From assembly GCA_030765055.1 (NCBI GenBank), contig CM060953.1, forward strand, positions 184,591,268 to 184,655,267: a stretch of DNA of 64,000 bases. Direction: 5' to 3'. The stretch comes from Mantis religiosa. Its lineage: Eukaryota; Arthropoda; Insecta; Mantodea; Mantidae. Below, in pieces: positions 20,352-31,589 of this stretch. Under the pieces are notes generated by a model that made no database searches, was not told the origin of the DNA, and saw only the letters and a program-made list of their open reading frames with translations. Made by a program: the position numbers and the translations under genes. Each line of letters opens with the position of its first letter. Position 1 is the first letter of the stretch.

Positions 20352-21819
20352 ATTTAACATAATCATGAAAACCCCACATTTTTAGCTCAAATAGTTTTCC
20401 TAATACAAATAAATAAAGTATATACCATTATGTTATAACAATACATTGTGACGTAAGCACTGTAATGAATGTCATTATTGGTTGGCATGTATGCGTGAAC
20501 GTATATTTGAAATTACTCAGAACTGAAACGAAAACAATTGACATGACGTGATAAAAGAAACATGTACTCTGAATAACCCAAGGTGTTTGTTAAATTCGAT
20601 GAGAGGAAACAATACACTTCCTGCTAGTCTGGCAGAACATGTCTGGTCACATTATATCTTTGTTTGTGAATGGTTCGTAATCTCTATTTACTCTAGAGTT
20701 CAAAGCAATATTTAGTTATTCTTCTATGAAAAAGTGTATCAGCTGTATCAATGAGACGCGATCCACCTTCCCGCCCCCTTACTACTGCCAGAACAATCCC
20801 ATAGAGTTAATGTGGGCTCAAATTATGTTGCAAACAGAAATAATATTTTAAAGTGACTGACGTTGAACGACTTATTCACGAAGAAATTGACAAGGAACAC
20901 AACAAGACTGGGAAAACTGTGTGAGACATCAGATAAACTACAAGATGATTTTTGGAAATAAATAGCACGTAACGAGATTTTGGAACTTATTATCATAAAT
21001 TTGCAGTACTCAGACGTTGAAGACAGTAACAATGACGAATTATCTCTTAACGTAAGTAACATTACAGCTATACGGATGCACCGCTGATATTTTCATTGGA
21101 TTAGGAAAATAAGTAATTCATAAACTATAATTTATTTTAAACTAATATTTAAAACGTTTGCGTAATAAATATCCATGTTGCAATTGTCATTTCAACAATT
21201 GCATTATTATAAAGCTTTGGAGAATTCATTTTACGTTCCCTTACGTTTAGCGACAAGAAGATTCGCAAGTGTGCGAGAGAGAGGGAAATATAAAAGGAGT
21301 GGGGGTAACGTGGTGGCAACACTGACGCCTCTCACGCATCTGATTCGCTACAGCCGAGAACTCTTTCTATTTGAAACATATAATAGTGATATTCATCTTT
21401 TATATGAAATGAACCGAAGAAAACAAAACTATTAACCAATAAAAACATTAATATTAATAAAATATCACAGAAATTATTTCGCAATAATAAAAATTATATA
21501 ACTAAAGCATCAGAGAGACAGTGGCGATTGGGGAAATTTTAAGGTTATGTCCATTAGGATATCTAAACCTGAATTATACTTAACCTAGAAAACAAAGTTG
21601 TTAAAATACTGATCAGGTACATGGTTTCAGCTCTTCAATTGTTTTCAATTATCCTTTGAGTTATGTAAATAAAGCCTAACTTTCTTAATAAATGCAGTTG
21701 TGTATGAAAGTGTTAAATTACGAAAAGAAAAACACGAATAAATTGATGACTATGATAAACTGAGCTTCAATTTCCTGTATAATAAACTCAACTGGTCTTA
21801 CATACAGGTCGTTCCTAAG
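20352..21819. other. No gene recognised
   Basis: AT-rich sequence. A GAGAGAGAGGG tract followed by TATAAAAGG near 21270-21300 looks promoter-like, but no recognisable gene follows; the 86-aa ORF at 21175-21435 spans it and has no known motif. Confidence 0.45.
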
Positions 21820-22000
21820 TACGAGATGCTCCAACAAGTTATAACACCTACGCTATTCAGGAATGGGACTAGATACGAACTTCTGTTTTTTTTAAATACA
21901 CTTGGACTCTTTGTGAATGCGTCAAAGAGATGGCAGCACTGTAGAATGCATAGAACTGTACTGGCAGAGACGAGAGTAATGACTGTTTCTTATACTTAAA

Positions 22001-22087
22001 ATGGCGACGTCTTCATTGCAAGAACAGCGTGTAATCATTCGTTTTCTCTATTTTCGTGGTATAAGACCTACTGAAATTCATCACCAG
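22001..22087 (+). pseudogene. Mariner transposase N-terminus (family E)
   Basis: ATG followed by about 29 codons of the mariner PAIRED-like first HTH: EQRVIIRFL then PTEIHHQL. The frame runs directly into the 105-bp repeats, whose first unit supplies the continuation of the HTH, so the repeat arose from this coding segment. Confidence 0.75.
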
Positions 22088-24290
22088 TTGCGTGAGGCAT
22101 GTGGTGATGGTACCATGGATGCATCTAATGTATGTTCCTGAGTGCGACAGTCCAATGAAGACAGAACATCGTGTGACAACAAACCAAGACACTTAAGTGA
22201 GGCATGTGGTGATGGTACCATGGATGTGTCTAATGTACCTTCCTGAATGTGACAGTTCAATGAAGGTAGAACATCGTGTGACAACAAACCAAGACAGTTA
22301 AGTGAGGCATGTGGTGATGGCACCATGGATGTATCTAATGTACGTTCCTGGGTGTGACAGTTCAATGAAGACAGAACATCGTGTGACAACAAACCAAGAC
22401 ATTTAAGTGAGGCATGTGGTGATGGTACCATGGATGTATCTAATGTACGTTCCTGGGTGTGACAGTTCAATGAAGACAGATCATCGTGTGACAACAAACC
22501 AAGACAGTTGAGTGAGGCATGTGGTGATGGTACCATGGATGTGTCTAATGTACGTACCTGGGTGTGACAGTTCTATGAAGACAGAACATCGTGTGACAAC
22601 AAACCAAGACAGTTAAGTGAGGCATGTGGTGATGGTATCATGGATGTGTCTAATGTACGTTCCTGGTTGTGACCGTTCAATGAAGACAGAACACCGTGTG
22701 ACAACAAATCAAGACAGTTAAGTGAGGTAAGTGGTGGTGGTACCATGGATGTATCTAATGTACGTTCCTGGGTGTGACAGTTCAATGAAGACAGAACATC
22801 GTGTGACAACAAACCAAGACATTTAAGTGAGGTATGTGGTGACTGTACCATGGATGTATCTAATGTACGTTCCTGGGTGTGACAGTTCAATGAAGACAGA
22901 ACATCGTGTGACAACAAACCAAGACAGTTAAGTGAGGCATGTGGAGATGGTACCATGGATGTGTCTAATGTACGTTCCTGGTTGTGACACTTCAATGAAG
23001 GCAGATCATCGTGTGACAACAAACCAAGACAGTTGAGTGAGGCATGTGGTGATGGTACCATGGATGTGTGTAATGTACGTACCTGGGTGTGACAGTTCTA
23101 TGAAGACAGAACATCGTGTGACAACAAACCAAGACAGTTAAGTGAGGCATGTGGTGATGGTACCATGGATGTGTCTAATGTACGTACCTGGGTGTGACAG
23201 TTCTATGAAGACAGAACATCGTGTGACAACAAACCAAGACAGTTGAGTGAGGCATGTGGTGATGGTACCATGGATGTGTCTAATGTACGTTCCTGGGTGC
23301 GACAGCTCAATGAAGACAGAGCATCGTGTGACAACAAACCAAGACAGTTAAGTGAGGCATGTGGTGATGGTATCATGGATGTGTCTAATGTACGTTCCTG
23401 GGTGTGACAGTTCAATGAAGACAGAACATCGTGTGACAACAAACCAAGACAGTTAAGTGAGGCATGTGGTGATGGTACCATGGATGTGTCTAATGTACGT
23501 TCCTGTGTGCGACCGTTCAATGAAGGCTGAACATCGTGTGAAAACAAACCAAGACAGTTAAGTGAGGCATGTGGTGATGGTACCATGGATGTGTCTAATG
23601 TACGTTCCTGGGTGTGACAGTTCAATGAAGACAGAACACCGTGTGATAACAAACCAAGACAGTTAAGTGAGGCATGTGGTGATGGTACCATGGATGTGTC
23701 TAATGTGCGTTCCTGGGTGCGACAGTTCAATGAAGACAGAACACCGCGTGATAACAAACCAAGACAGTTAAGTGAGGCATGTGGTGATGGTACCATGGAT
23801 GTGTCTAATGTACGTTCCTGGGTACGACAGTACAATGAAGACAGAACACCGTGTGATAACAAACCAAGACAGTTAAGTGAGGCATGTGGTGATGGTACCA
23901 TGGATGTGTCTAATGTACGTTCCTGGGTACGACAGTTCAATGAAGACAGAACATCGTGTGGCAACAAACCAAGACAGTTAAGTGAGGCATGTGGTGATGG
24001 TACCATGGATGTGTCTAATGTACGTTCCTGGGTACGACAGTACAATGAAGACAGAACACCGTGTGATAACAAACCAAGACAGTTAAGTGAGGCATGTGGT
24101 GATGGTACCATGGATGTGTCTAATGTACGTTCCTGGGTGTGACAGTTCAATGAAGGCAGAACATCGTGTGACAACAAACCAAGACAGTTGAGTGAGGCTT
24201 GTGGTGATGGTACCATGGATGTGTCTAATGCACGTTCCTGGGTGCGACAGTTCAATGAAGACAGAACATCGTGTGATAAAACCAAGAGGC
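22088..24290 (+). repeat. 105-bp (35-codon) array derived from mariner HTH
   Basis: About 21 tandem copies. Each unit translates as LSEACGDGTMDVSNV, RSWVRQFNEDRT and SCDNKPRQ, the stretch from the end of the first mariner HTH into the linker. Because 105 is a multiple of three, frames stay open on both strands. Several plus-strand units carry GTGTGACAG (stop) in place of GTGCGACAG, so the sense frame is open only in places (about 23690-24142), while the antisense stays open for up to 380 codons. Confidence 0.92.
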
Positions 24291-24517
24291 ACACATCGCC
24301 TCCAAAATTGTCATTTCCTTGGGATCTGTGCACACAGTCCTGCATGAAGATCTGAAAATGCTCAATCGGCGATCCTCCAAAACAATGTTCTCCACTCGCT
24401 GGATCATGTCGTCAGACCGGCTGGTGCGAGGCCGTCAATAAAAATAACCAGTTCTTAAATGAAACATCTCTTTCACGAACTTCTAAAACTTTTATTTCCA
24501 ATTAGCACACTCGTTTT

Positions 24518-24758
24518 GCCCGCCTCGGTAGCATGGTGGTAGCGAATCTGCCTCACGTTCAAGAGGTCCCGAGTTCGAATCTCGGTCAAGGCGAGTTACT
24601 TGGATAAGATTTCTTCCGGGGTTTTCCCTTATCCTGAAAGGCGAATGTCGGGTAACTCCAAGCTCTATGGACCCTGGGCTCATTTGAGCATCATTTCACC
24701 CATCCCATTCAACGTCCGGTATGACATCGTTGGAGGACTTAAAACTACAAAAAAAAAA
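24518..24758 (+). mobile_element. SINE-A copy (tRNA-derived)
   Basis: tRNA-like head: A box TAGCATGGTGG, anticodon-like loop containing CAC, T-arm CCGAG-TTCGAAT-CTCGG. The body runs GGGTAACTCCAAGCTCTATG, CATTTGAGCATCATTTCAC, GGTATGACATCGTTGGAGG, then an A-rich tail. It is closely similar to 35039-35284. No target duplication is obvious here. Confidence 0.85.
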
Positions 24759-24759
24759 C

Positions 24760-25840
24760 TCTTTTTATTTTTCGTTATTATCGTTTTAATAATTCAAATA
24801 TCAAACTTTGGTGATATTATCTGTTCCTTTTGACTATTATTACTCTTTAAAGTAGAATTTGACTTATTGTGGACTTGTTGAATGACAGGTCATCTGATCG
24901 GATCGGTTACCGGCACTTGATAGACTGTAAGAACGACGGGGGAGGGGGGGTTAGTTCGGATTGAGCCGACTCGAGCCGACTTCACCCGAATGAGCGTCAC
25001 ATATTCCAGCGTGACGGCCTAGTTTAATTCACTACCCACAAAAGTGCTAAACGCGCTTAAAGAAGTTTTCATTTAAAAAAAGTTGAGGGGTGGGGGGAAA
25101 TACGAACAAACGAATTACGACTCCGAATTCGAAAATAATTACTTATTTCATACACAGTGTGTGATTTGACGTAATCATTTAGGGTGTAGAAGGACCTCTG
25201 GACATGGCAGTATACAGGAATTTGAAAAGTGTATTATGACGTGCTCTTAAAAGACTGGCCTAGCACTTAAACCTATTATATTGCAGTATTCTGGTTGTAT
25301 ATCTAAGAAAATACAAGAAAAACATGAAGTAAATTGAACAATAAGCACTTGTAGCAGTATTTTCCTCCAGAATGAGTAGAGAATTGCATGATTTTTTGTT
25401 TCTTGATGGTACAGAGGAAAGCATAATAATTCATGTACGTTGTAGAAAGTCTCTTTCGTGGGAATGAACGACAACGTTGCTAAGGGAGGCAGAATTCTTT
25501 GTTGCCTTTCCGTCTTGAAGAAGAGGCAAGACGGAGCAAGAAGGGGCGACCTGTTTTTTTGTGGCCTTTGCTCTGTTACCATATTGTCGTTGCGCCCAAT
25601 TGAACCTTAAAGGTCCAGCTGTCACAAGAATGACGGACATCATTTCTGTACCAAATTGTGAAAGAATGTAATGACATCTTCGCTGTCATAATAATATGAC
25701 AAATCTCGTCACATGCGACGATGCACCTTCACTACCTCACGTTTCCTTTCGAAAATTTAATAAAGCGTAATAATTGCTGGGTAGCATCTCAGGTAAGAAT
25801 TTAGGTCATAGGGTAGACTTATAGGTCATTATTTAATAAG
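24760..25840. other. No feature recognised
   Basis: AT-rich with a short G-rich patch near 24945. A 111-aa minus-strand ORF at 25247-25582 shows no known motif. Confidence 0.5.
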
Positions 25841-25841
25841 A

Positions 25842-27570
25842 TGAAAGATAGTAGGAAGTTACCTGACTGCTGGAAAACAAGTGTGATTGTACCAATATTT
25901 AAAGGAAAGGGGAGTGTGAATAGGCCAGAGAATTACAGGGGAATAGGCTTACAATTTATAATTTGGAAAATGTATACGGGCATACTAGTGGACAGATTAA
26001 TGGATTGGGCGGAAAGAGAAAATAAAATATCAGAATTTTAAGCTGGATTTAGGAGAAAAAGACAAACTATAGATAATATATTTATAATCAAGACATTAAT
26101 TGATAAATACTTGAGCAGGTAAAAGGGTCAGATTGTATGTCTTTTGTGGATTTTGAGAAAGCGTTCGATACAATAAACAGGGAGGCTTTAAAATGGAAAC
26201 TAAGAAGAAAAGTGGTGAGCGAGAAGTTTATAACCGAAATTGATAAAATTTATAGTGGGGTGAAATTCAGAATAAGATGTGGGTTGAATGTATTATCAGA
26301 AGAAGCCGAACAGAATTTAGGCTTAAGACAGGGATGCAAATTGAGTCCTATGCTATTCAATTTATTTATAGACGGCATAGTAGAGAGCGTTAAGGAAAGT
26401 AATGTCCATTGCCTAATAATAATGAACAAAGAGATCCCTGGTTTATTGTATGCGGATGATTTAACGGTAGTAGCAACTTCTGTAATAGGTCTACAAAAAC
26501 AATTGAGGCAATCCATAGGTTTTGCGCTGACTGGGGATTAAGTATAAACAGCAAACAATAAAAAATAATGGTACTTAAAAGAGGATCGATACTTAGGAAA
26601 CGAGAGGAATGGTTCATAGCAGACCAAAAGGTAGAAGTGGTAAACGAGTATGACTATTTAGGTGTAAGGATGTGTAGCAGTGGAGGATGGGCTGCACAAG
26701 CTAAAAGCAGGGCGGCAATGTCAGGGGTAAGAATATGTAAACATAAACTGGAGATGTTAGATGGTTAGAATATATGAAGCGGTCGTTGAGTCTAGGACAA
26801 TGTATGCAGTGGAGGTACGGGGCACATCAGTGATAGGAACACAATTAGATCAGATGTATGGATTGTTTTGTAAAGAACTACTACGACTGCCAAAATCGCC
26901 ACCAAGAGAAGTGGCGTTACTAGAGCTAGGTAATACAAAAAGGAGGGGAATAATACTAATAGAGAGAATATTGAAATTCTGGTATAAGTGTATTAATGGG
27001 CAGAAAGGGGAATTATTGAACCTGTGCATGAAACAACAGAAAAGCATTAAAAATACAAACAGTTGACGGTCGGAATTGGAAAGAATGATATTAAAGATAG
27101 GCATGGGAAATCTATGGAGAGCAGAGGAGACAAATTATAGTGGTTTTTGGAAGGAAGTGAGAACTAGAGTACAAGACATAGATAGGCAAGAGATATGGGA
27201 AAGTATAGAAGAAAAGAAATCTTTGAAATTTTATAAGCAATTAAAGACAGAATGGGGTAGGGAAAAAACATATAGATCAATGTGACAAAACTGGAAGAGA
27301 AGGCAAAGCATGGATGAGAGTAGGAATAATATACTTAAAAGGGTTGAGAAGTAATGAGGTAGGAATATGTGAATTTTGTGGAGATGAAGAGAGCACTGTT
27401 CATTACCTGATAGAATGTAGGGAGCTAACAAATTTCAGGAGAAAAATTTTGTGATAAGAAATGGGACAGTGTAAGTAAAGCGATATCGGCAGTACGTATG
27501 TTAACAGGAATGGGAGGAAAGAAAAACAGATGTATAGGAGATTTCTTATATAGGATAAGAGAAAAGTAGA
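25842..27570 (+). pseudogene. Truncated non-LTR retrotransposon, RT to C-terminus
   Basis: In order: PDCWKTSVIVPIFKGKGS and NRPENYRGIGL (RT domains 1-2), FVDFEKAFDTINREAL (catalytic Asp strand), GLRQGCKLSPMLFNLFIDG, and IPGLLYADDLTVVA with the catalytic YADD. Then come EYDYLGVRMCSSGGW (YLG) and near the end CEFCGDEESTVHYLIEC, a Cys/His knuckle. The endonuclease half is absent. Several stops (about 26040, 26120, 26540) and frameshifts break it. The L2/CR1/RTE-group clade is not settled. AT-rich codon use differs from the Jockey copies. Confidence 0.85.
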
Positions 27571-28195
27571 TTAGGATAAAAGACGCAAAGGTCAAGAAGA
27601 AATGACACCAAGCTGCTCAGGAAAACCAAAGGCTTATGGGCACGGGACCTGAGTGAACAAGTAAATCTTAAGGTCAACAATTTTATGTTTTTGTACAGGA
27701 GCTATAATACAGCATATTCTATGTTTATAGGTCATATTGGGGTTTCTTTGGGTCGTATATCTTCTAAGGATGAACGTTTAAAGGAATTTATTAATTTTCT
27801 TCTCTACCGTATTAGGTAGAGTATGCAGTGAACTGTGATGCATCAAAAGCTCATTGGAAGTACATTAGAAGCTCCGTAACTCGGACCAGTTAAAAAGTTA
27901 CGCTAAATTGCTATTCTCATTACGTATATTGGGACTGGGATTTCGTTACGGAGTGGTTTCGGTACGTAGGTCACTATGCTGGGTCCATTGTTCTTATGCC
28001 CCCAAGTGGGGGCACCCCTGGGAGGAAGGATGGAGCGAAGGAGAAGAGGGCGGCTGACCCAAGGAGCCACGACAGTACAGAGGGCAGGGTCCCTACAGTT
28101 TACTTGGATAGAGACTTCCACGACAGGCCAGGACAACAAACCCGCTCACCAACTGCAGCACGGCAACGAGCCCAGCAGCCAAGGCCCAAAGGTCC
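27571..28195. other. LINE 3' flank and short unassigned ORF
   Basis: After the LINE the sequence is AT-rich. From about 27960 to 28195 it becomes GC-rich, with a basic, Arg/Gln/Pro-rich ORF (27996-28202, MPPSGGTPGRKDGAKEKR at its start) that ends where the 175-bp satellite begins. It may be a coding tail of an element; function unknown. Confidence 0.35.
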
Positions 28196-29093
28196 GTTTT
28201 AAATTGACGTAATAATGAGTTAGAATATACATCGAAAGGAATATGCCGATCTCGCCTTGTCTTCAAATATTAGTAACTTTGCGATTTTATAATTCACTGA
28301 ATTATGCGGATAATACACTGTCCACCTTCCGTCTTGAAACATTCAAGTCACTTGTCCTTCTTCGCACCCCGTTTTAAATTTACGTAATAATGAGTTAGAA
28401 TATACATCGAAAGGAATATGCCGATCTCGCCTTTGCTTCAAATATTAATAACTTTGGGATTTTATAATTCACTGAATTATGTGGATAATACACTGTCCAC
28501 TTCCCGTCTTGAAACGTTCAAGTCACTTGTCCTTCTTCGCACCCCGTTTTAAATTTACGTAATAATGAGTTAGAATATACATCGAAAGGAATATGCCGAT
28601 CTCGCCTTTGCTTCAAATATTAGTAACTTTGCGATTTTATAATTCACTGAATTATGCGGATAATACACTGTCCACCTTCCGTCTTGAAACATTCAAGTCA
28701 CTTGTCCTTCTTCGCACCCCGTTTTAAATTTACGTAATAATGAGTTAGAATATACATCGAAAGGAATATGCCGATCTCGCCTTTGCTTCAAATATTAATA
28801 ACTTTGGGATTTTATAATTCACTGAATTATGTGGATAATACACTGTCCACTTCCCGTCTTGAAACGTTCAAGTCACTTGTCCTTCTTCGCACCTCGTTTT
28901 AAATTTACGTAATAATGAGTTAGAATATACATCGAAAGGAATATGCCGATCTCGCCTTTGCTTCAAATATTAATAACTTTGGGATTTTATAATTCACTGA
29001 ATTATGTGGATAATAAATACACTGTCCACTTCCCGTCTTGAAACGTTCAAGTCACTTGTCCTTCTTCGCACCTCGTTTTAAATTTACGTAATA
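28196..29093. repeat. 175-bp satellite, five units
   Basis: GTTTTAAATT recurs at 28196, 28371, 28546, 28721, 28896 and 29075. Period is 175 bp; the last full unit is 179 because of an extra AATA. Two unit types alternate: type A has TAGTAACTTTGCG and ACATTCAAG, type B has TAATAACTTTGGG and ACGTTCAAG. Order is A, B, A, B, B. Confidence 0.93.
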
Positions 29094-30777
29094 CTGACAA
29101 GTTGTTTGGTGCTTGTAGTAGTGACACATACATTTGAATTAAATTCGTTTCCAATATTTTCCCCGCGTCATCTTTCACTTTTACAATCACTGCAACCGTC
29201 CTCTTATTTTCCACGATACCTTTACACTTCGTCACCATTTCAATTAACAATTCTTTCTCCGTCGATGAGGAATTTAACTCACGGCTTTATTTATGATTTT
29301 GTTCATCCGCCATTTGTGCAGACGAAAATGAAAACAAAAACGCATCGGAGTACGTTCAGAAAATCATCCATAACTGTGATATTTACAAGTTTCTTGTCGT
29401 TAACACAGGTTTGTTAACATTTTAAGAAAACAGGTTGGTGAAATGCAAGAAATATAATATTAGTTTTAGCGTTGTGACAATTGTTACATTACATTTGTTA
29501 ACGTCGATTGTAACATCTGTTGGTGAAATTGGGCATTATTGTGTACATATGGGGGATGCATATATCAAATTATGCCCTCTATTCTTGAAACAAAGTTCCA
29601 GTTCAGAACTCATTTTGGGGCGGGGGATATTTTTGTTGTGTAGTCTCCCATTAAGCCAGAATGGTCTTTTTTCTTAGTTTACCAGATCTTTAAGATTTAT
29701 TGGTAAGTACCGTTCGCAGAGATTGGATGTTCCAAACGAGAAGTTTGAGTCAGTAAGCTGTCACCTCCAGGGATAAACATTTACCCCCACCCTCTTCGGG
29801 AACGTGCGTATGGCTGGCAAGGGATGACGCTTTGTATCTGATGAAAACAAAGAAACAAGTGAGCGATCGGGAACCGCAGAGCCATTAAATCTGTATACAG
29901 AAGAAGGGTTGATACATTTGAAGAGCCTACTGTCTTTGACACTATGAAATACGCCTGCCGATTCTTTCCCTGCGCGATCGTTATATCCGATAGTCATTAT
30001 AAAAGTTATATGCTCCCTGCAAATTATTCTTTTCAAACCCTTCCTTCTCCCCTATCTGCCTCCCCAGTTTTTTGTATATTTATAAGGAATTCCTTGAATG
30101 GGTGGCAAAGAACCGCAAGTTAATAAAAACTCTCGTTAATAAAACAGGAGCGAAACTTTAGGAAAGAAATAAGAGTAGGAAAACGGAGAATATGAAATAA
30201 TTACGGAAACGATGTGCCACAGAATATGCAAGAATTGACAGTTTTGGGATGTAAGCGCTCATAAAATAGTCGCAAACAATTGGCAAATATATGTTAAGGG
30301 CATGTATGACTGAAATTTTCAAATTCTGAACTAATAATGCTAGCTTTTTCAAATTTACGCCATAGGTGTAGTATAATGTAAACATGTCACAACCTAAATT
30401 TAAACCATTTTTCTCCAGTAGTTTAGAAATTATGATAAATTTTGTATGTTTTTTGTTACGTCACTAAAAAAGTCCCTTGCGACAAAATATTTTGAATTTT
30501 GGCCTAATATTTTAACCCTATGCTCATAATACACATACTTTTTGAAATTGCTCTGGGTTTTTCTGTGTCTCCTTTAGTTTAGGTCACAAAATTTTTTTTA
30601 ATTTACAAATATCCTTTTTTTGTCTAAAAACTGTAAGTTTTGTGTTTGAAAATTAAAAATATATGCTTATATACATTTCACAATAAAACCTAGGGCAATT
30701 TCCATTCCTCATGATATTCTGAACCTGTGTAGGATATTTCATGAATGTAGTACAAAAACTGCATCGCAAGGAGCATT
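29094..30777. other. No gene recognised
   Basis: AT-rich sequence with ORFs of 67 to 103 codons that show no motif and no protein-like composition. Confidence 0.5.
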
Positions 30778-31350
30778 TTACAGGAAGAAAAATGCTGAAA
30801 ATATGAACATTGAGAAAACAGCGATTAAAGATTTGATTGCATAACTCACATTAAAATCCACCAGGCTGATAGGTTGGACCCTCAGATTTCTTTTTCCTCT
30901 GCTCTGTTGCTGCTTTTTCACATTTTTCTTCTTTAGATGTTGTTTTTCTTCTGCACAACTTAGCTTCTTGCTTTGCAGGATACGAGTCTGATCTCGCTGC
31001 ACTGTTTTCCTTGCTGAGTCTACTACACTTTCACCTCTGATATTTTGCTGCAGCTCCAATGACTTAAGACTACCCATGTTAAACTCACTGATGCTTTTAA
31101 TAACAGCAAGATGCAATTTTTGTTTTGATATCAAAACTTCCTTTGGGCACTTATTCCATATGACATGATGCAAAGATTCATTGGCATTCTGTGTTTTTCC
31201 TGTTTTGCACCTCTCTAGTAATGTTGTAGAAACCAGCCTCTGATATATTGGCAACATTTTAGGAACTATTTTGTCTGAAAGCCTTATTTTTCTTTTCTTG
31301 AATTGAAAATTTAAGAACGGAAAACAGACAAAGAATGTGGATGTAGGCAA
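30778..31350 (-). pseudogene. Kolobok/Mutator-like transposase C-terminal fragment
   Basis: A 190-aa open frame. Its core reads MLPIYQRLVSTTLLERC, GKTQNANESLHHVIW and NKCPKEVLISK, followed by AVIKSISEFNMGSLKSLEL. The GKTQN-NES-IW-PK signature is shared by a large arthropod protein family that I associate with the Mutator-like/Kolobok transposase domain. A basic tail follows (EEKQHLKKKNVKKQQQ). The first 25 residues and the hydrophobic last 20 probably lie outside the real protein. The catalytic N-terminal part is not seen upstream. The frame is unusually intact for this window. Confidence 0.5.
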
Positions 31351-31589
31351 AAGAGGGCGTGACTCTGACAGAGTTTAAAGGCCACCGACATTTAAATAAG
31401 CATTTAGAAATGGCGTCCGGAGGCAAATTATGCATTTTTCACATTCGGGAATGTCTAAATTATTTTATAGAATTAAAATAAAAAAGTCGTTATTTTCACG
31501 ATTTTCATGAAATTTTAGTCATACATACCCTTAAAGAAACAAAACCAAATTGAACACTAGAACACTATCGGAGTGATTCATATACAAAG

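Larger units (their letters stand above)
21822..24440 (+). mobile_element. Family E mariner with internal 105-bp minisatellite
   Basis: The left end (after TA at 21820-21821) shares AAGTTATAAC and the following 170 bp with the left end of the element at 60469. A mariner N-terminus begins at 22001 (MATSSLQEQRVIIRFLYFRG, then TEIHHQLREACGDG). The next segment is tandemly amplified. After the array, 24290-24440 resembles later HTH sequence (GSVHTVLHEDLKML), with rearranged flanks. No catalytic domain is present, so the element is non-autonomous. The right end is not clearly defined. Confidence 0.75.

Noticed and set aside
21270..21435. GAGA plus TATA promoter with an 86-aa gene
   Set aside because: The ORF spans the supposed promoter and has no known motif.
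22081..23061. Two further minus-strand repeat ORFs (151 and 162 aa)
   Set aside because: Same antisense artefact of the 105-bp array.
23203..24345. 380-aa minus-strand ORF with a regular repeat
   Set aside because: It is the antisense of the 105-bp mariner array; the frame is open only because 105 is divisible by three.
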